Shown piece after piece: positions 6,518 to 13,262 of a stretch of 21,281 nt of DNA (the stretch's first letter is position 1; the number at the start of each line of letters is the position of its first letter). The stretch covers positions 1 through 21,281 of the forward strand of contig JBDLTZ010000151.1 in NCBI GenBank assembly GCA_039805565.1. The letters are read 5' to 3'. Below the pieces are notes generated by a model. It saw only the letters and a list, made by a program, of their open reading frames with translations, was not told the origin of the DNA and searched no databases. Source of the stretch: CALJIC01 sp039805565. Its GTDB lineage: Bacteria; Chloroflexota; Chloroflexia; Chloroflexales; Roseiflexaceae. The position numbers and the translations under genes are program-made.

Positions 6518-8601
6518 GACGCGGCTCCCTCATTGGTGGCGGCGGTGTGCAGGCGGTAGTCACTGGCGACGCAGAGCGCGGTTTGGGTGTGGGCGGCGAG
6601 GCGGCTGGCGAGCGCGCCGTCAAGCGCATAGAGCTGCGCGACGGTCAGATTGCTCGTCACGAAGGTGACGCGCGGGGTCTCGGGCGTGTGGCGGCGCATG
6701 CGCTCGTCGAGCAGGCGGTAGAGCGCCACGCGGGCGAAGGGCGTCAGGCGCTCGCGCCCGAGGTCGTCGAGCACGAGGACCGGGGCGGCGATGAGCTTCT
6801 CGAGCAGGGCGGCCGGCGCGTGCTCGGAGGCCTCGCGGCGCAGGGCATCACACAGCTGCGGGACGCTGGCATAGCGCACGTCCAGCCTGCTGCGGACGGC
6901 GAGCTCTTTTGCTGCGGCGACGGCGAGGGTGGTCTTGCCGCTGCCGGGCGGGCCGACGAGTGTGAGGCCGCGCGCGGGGGCGGCTGCGGCGATGGCGATG
7001 GCGCCTGCCACCGCGTGGCAGACCGTGGCGGCCTGCTCGGCGGGGGAGAAGGCGCGCCCGGCCCAGGTGACATCGGCGTAGGGGCGGTCGGCCACCTGGA
7101 TGCCGGCGAGGTCAGTCTCTGCCAGCGCAGGGCCGGCGTCGCGGGCGAGCGCGGAGGCGACGTTGGCGCCGTGGGTGCAGGCGCAGGGCTGGAGCTTGCC
7201 CCACAGCGGGTGGCCGTACTCCACCGGCAGGAGGTAGGAGCCCTCGCCGCCGCAGTAGCACAGGGCGTCTGCGGGTGGGAGGACGGGCGGTGCGGCGGGG
7301 GCGTCGGCCTGGGCGCGCGCGAGCAGGGCATCCACGTCGAGCGCGGCCAGGTCGGAGGGCAGGGCCGCAGGGGCGGTCACCTGCGGCGCAGCGACGGCGG
7401 GCGCGAGCTGCCAGCCGTGCGCGCGGGCCTCACGCAAGGCGGAGACGACCCAGGCGGCGCGGTCGCGCACCGTGGGACGGGCCTGGGCCTGGGCGGCGGC
7501 ATCCCGGACGGCCTCGGCGGGTGCGTCGGCGAGCTCGCGAGCGACGCTCTCCCGCACGCCGAGGTCGCGCAGGAGCGCGGCGGACTCACCCGAAGCGGCC
7601 GCAGCCGCGTCTCCGGGTTTCGTCCCCCGATGCGAAGCGTCCGTCACGCCCCCACCCGGTGCTGCCACACCGCGCGGGGGGCTGGGGGGAGGATCGCTCT
7701 CAGTGCCTTCGTTCGCTAGGATCGCTGTGGATCGCGCGGCGAGTGGTGTCGGGGCGGGTTTTCCGCGTGGGGACGACGCCGGCGGCGCCTCGTCCGCCGC
7801 GGCCTGACCGATCAGGTGCCCGATCTGGTACCCGTCGTCCCCCCCGATCACCCCCGCGGGCACAAAAAAGAGCGCCTGGGCGGTGCTAGTGGGCTGGGCG
7901 GGTGCGAGGCCGAGCTTGCGAAGGCCGCGGTCGCTCAGAGCGGGGGCGTCCATAGCCAGCGCCAGCTGCGAGGCGCGCGCCAGAGCGTCGTCGGAGGGCG
8001 GCACGGCCCGCCCGCTGCGCAGGAGGCCGAGGCGCACGAGCGCGGGGGAGTCGCCGCTGAGCCCGGCGAGCGCGCGGGCGTAGGCGCCGACGTCGGCGAG
8101 GCTGAGCAGCGGGCGGGTGAGATAGCGCGTGACGGCGGCCCGGTGGGCGGGGTGGGGCGTGAGCTTGCCGAGGTATAGGTCGAGCAGCCGGCGGTCGAGG
8201 CGCTGCGCGGTGTGGCGGCGGGGCAGACCGAGGCGCGGCTCGTCCATCCCCCACGGGCGCGCCTCCCCCCGGACCACGCCCCAGGTGGGCGTGTAAGCGC
8301 TCTTGGAGCCGGGGGAGGGCGCCTCGAGCAGCCAGCCCTGCTGGGCGAGGCGGCGCAGGGCGCGGCCGGCGGCGGCGGGCGAGAGCGCCGGGTCGTAGCG
8401 GTGGGCGTCGGCGGCGGAGAGCGGGACGGGCGCCTGACTGACGAGGAAGCGGCGGGCGACGAGGGCGTAGAGGCCGATCGCGGCCAGGTTGTTGGCCAGG
8501 TCGGCGACGAGCGCGTCAGGGATGAGCACGTAGCCCGGGCCGGAGGGCGCACGACTGGGCGCGGGCGGCCGGATGGCGTGTGGTGCGAGCGTGGCGGTCA
8601 T
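6514..8601 (-). CDS. Replication protein: N-terminal winged-helix-like region fused to DnaC/IstB-type helicase loader
   Basis: This 695-residue protein is about 2.5 times the length of a normal DnaC. Residues about 22-115 (YVLIPDALVADLANNLAAIG, RYDPALSPAAAGRALRRLAQ) look like a replication-initiator or DnaD-type winged helix. A Pro/Ala/Gly-rich linker spans about 265-335. A Cys site CYC-X22-CAC (C448, C450, C473, C475) probably binds zinc. The AAA+ domain has Walker A GPPGSGKTT at 550-558, Walker B VLVLDDLG at 608-615, sensor TSN at 649-651 and SRLAAH near 667. Inference: the N-terminus finds the origin and the C-terminus loads the DnaB encoded directly downstream (ATGA overlap). The ATG at 8601 has GAGGAG eight bases upstream. 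Initiator and loader fused in one chain is unusual. Confidence 0.85.
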   Translation of the reverse strand: MTATLAPHAIRPPAPSRAPSGPGYVLIPDALVADLANNLAAIGLYALVARRFLVSQAPVPLSAADAHRYDPALSPAAAGRALRRLAQQGWLLEAPSPGSKSAYTPTWGVVRGEARPWGMDEPRLGLPRRHTAQRLDRRLLDLYLGKLTPHPAHRAAVTRYLTRPLLSLADVGAYARALAGLSGDSPALVRLGLLRSGRAVPPSDDALARASQLALAMDAPALSDRGLRKLGLAPAQPTSTAQALFFVPAGVIGGDDGYQIGHLIGQAAADEAPPASSPRGKPAPTPLAARSTAILANEGTESDPPPSPPRGVAAPGGGVTDASHRGTKPGDAAAAASGESAALLRDLGVRESVARELADAPAEAVRDAAAQAQARPTVRDRAAWVVSALREARAHGWQLAPAVAAPQVTAPAALPSDLAALDVDALLARAQADAPAAPPVLPPADALCYCGGEGSYLLPVEYGHPLWGKLQPCACTHGANVASALARDAGPALAETDLAGIQVADRPYADVTWAGRAFSPAEQAATVCHAVAGAIAIAAAAPARGLTLVGPPGSGKTTLAVAAAKELAVRSRLDVRYASVPQLCDALRREASEHAPAALLEKLIAAPVLVLDDLGRERLTPFARVALYRLLDERMRRHTPETPRVTFVTSNLTVAQLYALDGALASRLAAHTQTALCVASDYRLHTAATNEGAAS

Positions 8602-8630
8602 GGGGTTGCTCCTCGGTCACAGGCCACGAG

Positions 8631-8729
8631 CGCGGGCAACACAAAGCCCTGCGCCGTGTCAGAGTGCATTGACAGGCGATTCGGCATATGCTAGAGTGGA
8701 GCGAGACGCGGAAACGCGGACAACACAAA
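8631..8729. repeat. Two 15-bp direct repeats flanking the plus-strand promoter
   Basis: CGCGGGCAACACAAA (8631-8645) and CGCGGACAACACAAA (8715-8729) differ at one base and lie 84 bp apart, about eight helical turns. One copy is upstream of the rep start and the other downstream of the plus-strand -10. The spacing suits looping or cooperative binding by a regulator or by the Rep protein. Confidence 0.5.
8669..8697 (+). promoter_or_regulatory. Strong sigma70-type promoter, divergent from rep
   Basis: TTGACA (8669-8674) is a perfect -35. It is followed by a 17-bp spacer and TAGAGT (8692-8697) as the -10. It points away from the rep gene, and its transcript would start near 8704 and lead into the hairpin and the 40-codon ORF downstream. 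Confidence 0.7.
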
Positions 8730-8757
8730 ACAATCACAGCGTGCTGTGGGGTGGCGG

Positions 8758-8802
8758 AAGACCTTCGACGTGAGCTGGCAGGCTGACAGCGTCGGAGGTC
8801 TT
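8758..8802 (+). promoter_or_regulatory. Leader hairpin that covers the Shine-Dalgarno site of the 40-codon ORF
   Basis: AAGACCTTCGACG (8758-8770) pairs with CGTCGGAGGTCTT (8790-8802) over 13 bp with one G-U pair and a 19-base loop. The right arm contains GGAGG (8794-8798), eight bases before an ATG at 8807, so the folded leader should block translation. The TTTG just after the stem means that termination is an alternative reading. Confidence 0.5.
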
Positions 8803-8806
8803 TGTC

Positions 8807-8929
8807 ATGCCCCTTGCGATTGCGCTGCGCAGGTGCGTGTGCGCTCGGCTCGCTCGCATGGACGACGGCGTGTACCGTCAGTCAGGCAATCAGGTCATCG
8901 CAGTACTCCCCGCGATAGGTATCGGCTAA
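8807..8929 (+). CDS. Possible 40-residue protein with hairpin-gated ribosome site
   Basis: This short ORF encodes MPLAIALRRCVCARLARMDD followed by GVYRQSGNQVIAVLPAIGIG. The support is contextual: a near-consensus promoter about 100 bp upstream and a well-placed GGAGG eight bases before the ATG. Codon use is mixed and gives little help. It ends 4 bp into the tail of the convergent 77-residue gene. I recognise no family. It could be a leader peptide, a small toxin-like or regulatory peptide, or a gene remnant, and the RNA itself may be the functional product. Confidence 0.35.
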   Translation: MPLAIALRRCVCARLARMDDGVYRQSGNQVIAVLPAIGIG

Positions 8930-9159
8930 GAACCATGGGCGCGCTCCTGCAGCGCCGCGGCACCGGGGTCGGCGTCGGCGGGCAGGTCATCCACGCGGCG
9001 GGGTGCCGGCACGTGCCAGCCGCGGCGCTGCGCCTCCTGGCGGATGAGCCATGTGAGCTCCTGGGTCACGCTGCGGCAGTCCTCATCGGCCAGCGCCTCC
9101 ACGAGGCGCCGCGTCACGCGGTCAAGGGCGTCGGGCGTGTTGCGGGGGATGAGCGCCAT
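8926..9159 (-). CDS. Small Arc/ribbon-helix-helix-like protein
   Basis: A 77-residue protein. MALIPRNTPDALDRVTRRLV followed by DEDCRSVTQELTWLIRQEAQ fits the strand-helix-helix layout of Arc-like ribbon-helix-helix proteins, where a RS.(T/N)xE(L/I) turn joins the two helices. The C-terminal 25 residues are Pro/Asp/Ala-rich. The ATG at 9159 is preceded by AGGAGG with five intervening bases; a longer frame upstream lacks such a site. A three-copy 10-bp direct repeat lies 68 bp upstream and may be its operator. Small RHH proteins upstream of rep genes often control copy number (CopG-like). That role is inference, and the fold call is moderate. Confidence 0.65.
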   Translation of the reverse strand: MALIPRNTPDALDRVTRRLVEALADEDCRSVTQELTWLIRQEAQRRGWHVPAPRRVDDLPADADPGAAALQERAHGS

Positions 9160-9226
9160 GGTTCCCTCCTGCTGTCTCCGTACCCCCAGTATCCCACGGC
9201 GCGCCGGCCAGACGAGCGAAAGGCGC

Positions 9227-9256
9227 GGACTCAAACGGACTCAAACGGACTCAAGC
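9227..9256. repeat. Three tandem 10-bp repeats GGACTCAAAC
   Basis: GGACTCAAAC at 9227-9236 and 9237-9246, then GGACTCAAGC at 9247-9256, followed by one more GG. Ten-bp tandem spacing puts every copy on the same helix face. It lies between the Arc-like gene and the 321-residue gene, upstream of the Arc-like start: an operator or iteron candidate. Confidence 0.6.
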
Positions 9257-9297
9257 GGCCCATAGCAGTACCTTCCCAGCCGCGCGAACGACGCCTG

Positions 9298-10263
9298 TCA
9301 CAGCAGCTTCTGATCGAGCGCGATGATGGCTTCCACCGCCTCCGGCTCCAGCGCGACGCGCGCGGCGATGTGTGACACCGTGAGACCGTCCTGGTGCAGG
9401 GCGGTGATCTCCCGCTTGACGTCTATCAGCCAGGCCCGCTGCCGTCGTCTGGTCCGATCGCCGAAGCTATTCTTTCTGCCTGGCATTGCCGATGACTGCC
9501 CTCGCTCGATCTTCCACACTTCGACCCCCACCTCAATCCAGTTGAGCTGCGTTGCGAGTCGCTTGGGCGAGCGTGACGGGTCGTAGGGGATGCGGGGTGC
9601 TGTGTTTTGTGCCAGCTGCGCCGATGGTTCTGGTGCCAGGGCAGATGGCGTAGCAGGCGGCGTCTGCCAGATCGGCTGATGCGCGAGGGTGGCCCAGAAG
9701 GCCGCCATGACCCGACGCTGCAGCTCGGCGGTCTCGCGGTTGGCCCAGCCCTCCACCTGCGCGACGCGCGCCTCGATCGCGCGGTAGACGCGTTGCCGCT
9801 GCGCGATGTCGTCAATCGTGGCGAGGGCGGCGCGGTGTTCCGCGAGCGTGCCGAGCATGACGTGCGGCGCCGCGGTGAGTCGCTCCTGGTCAATCGCACG
9901 CCGGACGGCGTCGTCGCCCACCTGCAGGGGTAGCGCTCGCGACACCGCCTGGTTGGTATGGTGGTCATCCACCTGCTGCAGGTGGAACTGGAACCGCAGC
10001 AGCGGGCTTCCGCTGAGGCTCACGATGTAGTACGCGTTGCCGGCCAGGCTGCGGTCTGCCACCACATCCTGCCGCAATATGTACGGGAGGTGGATTCGAT
10101 ACAGGATGTGCTCGAACGTGGACAGGTATCCCGCGAAGCTGAGCGGCAGGGTGAGGGGCTGTCCGGCGGGAACCCAGCACGAGGCGGCCAGAGTTTTTAG
10201 GAACGCGGGCCACTGTCGGCGGTCCGCGGGGGGCTCGATTTGGGGGTCGTGGTCGATGCTCAT
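9298..10263 (-). CDS. Unrecognised 321-residue protein with C-terminal HTH-like segment
   Basis: I do not recognise the family. From the ATG at 10263 (MSIDHDPQIEPP) the protein has a mixed alpha/beta N-terminal half (LTLPLSFAGYLSTFEHILYR, then VSLSGSPLLRFQFHLQQVDD), a helical middle (about 115-200, including RVYRAIEARVAQVEGWANRE), a Pro/Ala-rich linker (about 200-225), and a basic C-terminus. There SFGDRTRRRQRAWLIDVKRE leads into an HTH-like segment GLTVSHIAARVALEPEAVEA at 293-312. No transmembrane segment or nucleotide motif is seen. The open frame extends upstream to 10650, but that part crosses the GGACA repeat array and is low-quality, so the later start is preferred although its ribosome site is weak. 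A DNA-binding role is likely from the C-terminus and from the repeat array directly upstream. Confidence 0.7.
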   Translation of the reverse strand: MSIDHDPQIEPPADRRQWPAFLKTLAASCWVPAGQPLTLPLSFAGYLSTFEHILYRIHLPYILRQDVVADRSLAGNAYYIVSLSGSPLLRFQFHLQQVDDHHTNQAVSRALPLQVGDDAVRRAIDQERLTAAPHVMLGTLAEHRAALATIDDIAQRQRVYRAIEARVAQVEGWANRETAELQRRVMAAFWATLAHQPIWQTPPATPSALAPEPSAQLAQNTAPRIPYDPSRSPKRLATQLNWIEVGVEVWKIERGQSSAMPGRKNSFGDRTRRRQRAWLIDVKREITALHQDGLTVSHIAARVALEPEAVEAIIALDQKLL

Positions 10264-10333
10264 CGCGGCACATCCGTCGCACAGGGCGGCCCTCTTGGGC
10301 GTGGAACCTCTGGCGCCCATGCTAGCGATCAAA

Positions 10334-10487
10334 GAGGACAAAGGCAAGCATGTTCGCGGACAGTTTTGGCCGAGATCACGGCCAGTTTGCAGCCTCTCGC
10401 GGACAGTCGCGGACACACCGCGGTCTGCGGCTGTCCGCGAGGACAGCGGGCAGAAAGTGGACACTGCGAGGACAAAGTGTGTCCTCA
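10334..10487. repeat. Dense GGACA repeat array with inverted repeats (iteron/operator region)
   Basis: In about 150 bp the motif GGACA or its complement occurs about nine times. Examples are GAGGACAAAG exactly at 10334-10343 and 10468-10477, CGCGGACAG at 10355-10363 and CTCGCGGACAG at 10396-10406. The last forms a perfect 11-bp inverted repeat with CTGTCCGCGAG at 10431-10441. A second inverted pair is GAGGACA/TGTCCTC (10468-10474 and 10480-10486). It fills the gap between the HATPase-type gene and the 321-residue gene. The array may be an origin iteron set, a transfer-motor loading site or an operator region. Confidence 0.6.
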
Positions 10488-10492
10488 TTATG

Positions 10493-11551
10493 TCAGGGAT
10501 CCTCACGGTCCGTCTCGCCCCCTGGCGCCGCTGTCCCGCTCGCCCAGTAGTAGCGCGCCCCGCGCCCCCACCCCTGCATGACCAGCACGCCTGACTGCAC
10601 CAGCGCCTGAAGGTCGCGCCGCACCGATCGGGCGTCAACCCGCCCGACAAAGAGATCCACCAGCTCGCGCGGCGAAGCCTCCCCGTGTCGCTGCACGTAG
10701 GCGCGAAGCTCGCGCTGCCGCTCCGTCAGACGCGCCGTGACACTGCCGGCGCTTACCCCTTCCATGGGCCTTCCGTACACGGTCACGATGAAGGAGACGC
10801 CCGTGTCGCGGAACTCAGGTGCCGCCATGCCCGCGTTGCGCAGCTCGTTGACCACCGTGTCGAGCCCCTGGCCGAAGGCCTCGACGTAGCCGGACTCGTA
10901 CAGGATGTTCAGGATGACCCGGTTTCGGGACGACTGCTCGTCCAGGATGTTGGCGACCGTGATGCCGGGCGGCAGGCCCCCCGGCGAAATCCACTCGATG
11001 CGGTTGCGGAACTTCAACACGCGGGCCGCGCTGTTCTGCTGTGTGTAGTCGCGGTGCGCGAGCATGTTCACGCCGAGCTCGCGGATGACGACCCGCGGGT
11101 ACTCGTGCAGCTCGATGCGCTGTGCGCTGTCGCCGATGGTCATGCCGTGGCGGACGTTCTGCCACAGGTAGCTCTCGAGCCGCTCGATCTGGTCGAAGAT
11201 TGTGCCGCCGATGTTCTTCTCCAGGTGGACGACCTCGCCCGAGTTGACCTGGGTATCCTGGTAGTGCCCAAGGTCGATGACGGCGCGCTCGAAGATCGCC
11301 TGCGGGTCACGGCCGAAGCACAGGATCCCCGCGGTTGTCGCGTGCAGCGCGCCGTCGAGCGGGGCGAGGCACCGGCTCTGGATCAGGTACGCCAGCGGGT
11401 CGGTCGGCCCCTGGTAGCGCCCCCGGTTAACCGCGCCCGCGATGTGCCGGGAGACCTTGTCAAGGTCCAGCACGTCGGGGGTGGCATCGCGTACCGGCAG
11501 GTGGTCGGTGCTCGGCCGGGCGGATGGGTCGATAAAGCTCGGGTGCTGCAT
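10493..11551 (-). CDS. HATPase_c_4-type ATP-binding protein with winged helix, lacking the AlbA_2 domain
   Basis: This 352-residue protein matches the C-terminal two thirds of the 'ATP-binding protein / putative transcriptional regulator' family often mis-named RecG-like. GILCFGRDPQ at 75-84, the GHKL-type segment YPRVVIRELGVNMLAHRDYT at 151-170 and RNRIEWISPGGLPPGI at 182-197 are the hallmarks. A winged helix lies at about 275-338 (LTERQRELRAYVQRHGEASP, ARSVRRDLQALVQSGVL). Full-length relatives begin with an AlbA_2/Schlafen-type DNA- or RNA-binding domain; here only about 45 unrelated residues precede the core, so that domain is missing. The ATG at 11551 has GAGGAG nine bases upstream. The role is probably DNA-binding regulation or defence-linked; the exact function is unknown. 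Confidence 0.8.
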   Translation of the reverse strand: MQHPSFIDPSARPSTDHLPVRDATPDVLDLDKVSRHIAGAVNRGRYQGPTDPLAYLIQSRCLAPLDGALHATTAGILCFGRDPQAIFERAVIDLGHYQDTQVNSGEVVHLEKNIGGTIFDQIERLESYLWQNVRHGMTIGDSAQRIELHEYPRVVIRELGVNMLAHRDYTQQNSAARVLKFRNRIEWISPGGLPPGITVANILDEQSSRNRVILNILYESGYVEAFGQGLDTVVNELRNAGMAAPEFRDTGVSFIVTVYGRPMEGVSAGSVTARLTERQRELRAYVQRHGEASPRELVDLFVGRVDARSVRRDLQALVQSGVLVMQGWGRGARYYWASGTAAPGGETDREDP

Positions 11552-11623
11552 GGCGTTCGGCTCCTCACGTGTCGGGTCATTCTAGCAGACGCGCCCGCGT
11601 CTTTATCCTGCCGCCGGCCGCCA

Positions 11624-12559
11624 TCACGCCTCACCCCGCAGCACGCGGTAGGCCCCGCGGCCCGCGCGCGCGATCGCCCCGCGCGCAAGTCCCTCCGCGA
11701 GCAGCCGGTCGAGGGTCGTCTCGGAGCACCCGAGCTGCTGGATGAGGTCGGCGCGGCGGATGACTCCCGCGCCCTCCCCGGCGGCGAGCACTGTGTCGAG
11801 GGTGAAGCTCGCAGGCCGTCCCCCCGAAACCGCGCCCGCAGGCCCGTCCGCGTTGCCCCCGAAACCCCGGTCCGCGCATTCCCCCAAAATGCGCTCTGAT
11901 GCGTTCTGGGGCTTTTTCGCCACCGGCCTCAGCAGCTCCTCTATCGCCGTCACCTCGACCGTCAGACGGAGGTGTGCGGCCTGAAGGCGCGCCATCGTGC
12001 GCTCGACGGTCGCGAGCCCGACCGGGATCGCGGCGGGGAGGAGGATGCCGAACAGCAGGTCCAGCGCCGGGAGGATGGTGCCGCGCAGCTCGGCCGTCAG
12101 GGACGGGGCGTAGCGCACGACGAATGTCGCGTTTAGCAGGAACGTCGTCAGAAGGAAGAACGCGACGCCCCAGCTCCGCGCCGGCGACAGGCCCGCGAGC
12201 CGGGTGGCCCCGCCGGCGGCGATGCCGTAGAGGGCGACGGCGTCGATGGCGACGGTCAGCGCCGCCGCGGTGAGGTGGTAGAGCCAGTCGGGCAGGTGCA
12301 GCGCGGCGACCGAGCCCGGCTTGATCGCCGCGACCGTGTGGAAGATGTGGACGAAGCTGACGCAGAGGATGGCTGCGAGGAGCGGGTTGCCGAGGCGTAG
12401 CAGCGTTTCCGCAGTGGCGAGCGCCGCGCGCCTGGCCTCCAGCGCCCCCGCCTGGAGGGCGCGGCGCGCGGCGGGCGTGTCGATCGGGATGGCGTCCGCC
12501 GCGAGCAGGCCGGCGATGGGGTCGCCTGCGGGCGACGTCGTGCGGGTGATAAGGGCCAT
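11624..12559 (-). CDS. Four-transmembrane protein with C-terminal winged helix
   Basis: A 311-residue protein with four hydrophobic segments at about 58-79, 92-118, 128-149 and 161-185. A short helical stretch follows (LQAAHLRLTVEVTAIEELLR), then a low-complexity linker, and a winged-helix-like domain at 250-311 (FTLDTVLAAGEGAGVIRRAD, LGCSETTLDRLLAEGLARGA). I recognise no named family. It lies 14 bp after the SH3-like gene and downstream of the FtsK-like gene in the same direction. Inference: a membrane partner of the translocase that places a DNA-binding domain at the membrane. The ATG at 12559 with AGGAG six bases upstream is chosen; the same frame extends upstream to 13168 but is implausible Arg/Gly-rich sequence there. 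Confidence 0.78.
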   Translation of the reverse strand: MALITRTTSPAGDPIAGLLAADAIPIDTPAARRALQAGALEARRAALATAETLLRLGNPLLAAILCVSFVHIFHTVAAIKPGSVAALHLPDWLYHLTAAALTVAIDAVALYGIAAGGATRLAGLSPARSWGVAFFLLTTFLLNATFVVRYAPSLTAELRGTILPALDLLFGILLPAAIPVGLATVERTMARLQAAHLRLTVEVTAIEELLRPVAKKPQNASERILGECADRGFGGNADGPAGAVSGGRPASFTLDTVLAAGEGAGVIRRADLIQQLGCSETTLDRLLAEGLARGAIARAGRGAYRVLRGEA

Positions 12560-12573
12560 GGATGCTCCTCCGG

Positions 12574-13170
12574 CTATGGGGTGAGATCCACGCGGCACTC
12601 GCCAGGCTGATCCAGGCAGGTGCCCCCGGTCGAGTGCGGCCCCGGTGCGGGCCAGTCGGGCGTGGTCGTTGGGCCTGGTGCCGGGGCCACACTCGCTGCC
12701 ACGGGTGCGTCCTCGGCCGGTGGCGCACTGACCACCACGATCTGCGGGGCCGGCGGCGGGACGGGCGTGGCGAGGTCGGGCGCGTCTGCCAGCTCCGGCG
12801 CGACCTCGGAGGCGCGCGCCCACACCGCGCCGCTCCCCACGACGTCGAGCAGCAGCCACGCCGCGCCGCTCCGGGCCACCACCGTGTAGGCCCGCCCTGG
12901 CTCGATCGCCCCCAGCACCGCGCCACCCGGCGCGTCGTAGGCGACGATCGCCCGCGTGAGCACCGGCGCGGTGGCGGTCGGCGCGACCTGCGCGACGGCC
13001 GCCGCTCGTGTCGGCGTGGCGATCACGATGACCGGGCGCAGCGGCTCGTCCCGCGCCCGCGGCTCCGCCCCCTGTCCGAGCGCCGCCCCCGCCGCGAGCA
13101 GCGCCAGCGCGGCCAGCGTGAGCAGCGCGTCGCGGTTGTCCTCGGCCCAGTCGTGGATGGTATCCCACAT
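12574..13170 (-). CDS. Membrane-anchored SH3-like protein
   Basis: A 198-residue protein with a single N-terminal membrane anchor (about 15-33, LLTLAALALLAAGAALG) after a short charged segment. A bacterial SH3-like domain lies at about 71-123 (TRAIVAYDAPGGAVLGAIEP, then AYTVVARSGAAWLLLDVVGS and AVWARASEV). The C-terminal 75 residues are Pro/Ala/Thr-rich and end with two Cys (C185, C192). Family knowledge: exported SH3b domains usually bind cell-wall peptides. Placed between the FtsK-like motor and the four-TM protein, it may anchor a transfer apparatus to the envelope. The start at 13170 has GCGAGGGAG close upstream. The product is secure at domain level only. Confidence 0.75.
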   Translation of the reverse strand: MWDTIHDWAEDNRDALLTLAALALLAAGAALGQGAEPRARDEPLRPVIVIATPTRAAAVAQVAPTATAPVLTRAIVAYDAPGGAVLGAIEPGRAYTVVARSGAAWLLLDVVGSGAVWARASEVAPELADAPDLATPVPPPAPQIVVVSAPPAEDAPVAASVAPAPGPTTTPDWPAPGPHSTGGTCLDQPGECRVDLTP

Positions 13171-13195
13171 GGCTCCCTCGCTCCCTGCATCCCTA

Positions 13196-13259
13196 CCTAC
13201 CAGCCTCGCCCGTGCACCAGGTTTTCCGCGTCAGCGTGCGCTGCTGGCACGCTGGTAGG
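13196..13259. other. Nested inverted repeats between the FtsK-like and SH3-like genes
   Basis: CCTACCAGC (13196-13204) pairs with GCTGGTAGG (13251-13259). Inside lies a tighter hairpin, CAGCGTGC (13232-13239) with GCACGCTG (13247-13254) and a 7-base loop. The two right arms overlap, so the structures are mutually exclusive. No T-tract follows on the minus strand. This could be an attenuator, an mRNA processing site or a binding site; it fills most of the 92-bp gap. Confidence 0.4.
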
Positions 13260-13262
13260 CGG

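Noticed and set aside
6547..7719. Long plus-strand ORF of 390 codons
   Set aside because: It is antisense to the loader gene, whose AAA+ motifs prove the minus-strand frame; high GC produces such long shadows.
8758..8802. Hairpin read as a simple terminator
   Set aside because: A TTTG follows, but the T-run is short and the stem contains a well-placed Shine-Dalgarno before an ATG, so translation control is at least as likely; kept as a regulatory hairpin.
10264..10650. N-terminal extension of the 321-residue protein upstream of 10263
   Set aside because: It crosses the GGACA repeat array and overlaps the end of the HATPase-type gene, and the translation is Arg/Thr/Ser-rich without structure.
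12560..13168. Upstream extension of the four-TM protein's frame
   Set aside because: The frame is the Arg/Gly/Ala-rich shadow of the SH3-like gene; AGGAG before the ATG at 12559 fixes the start.
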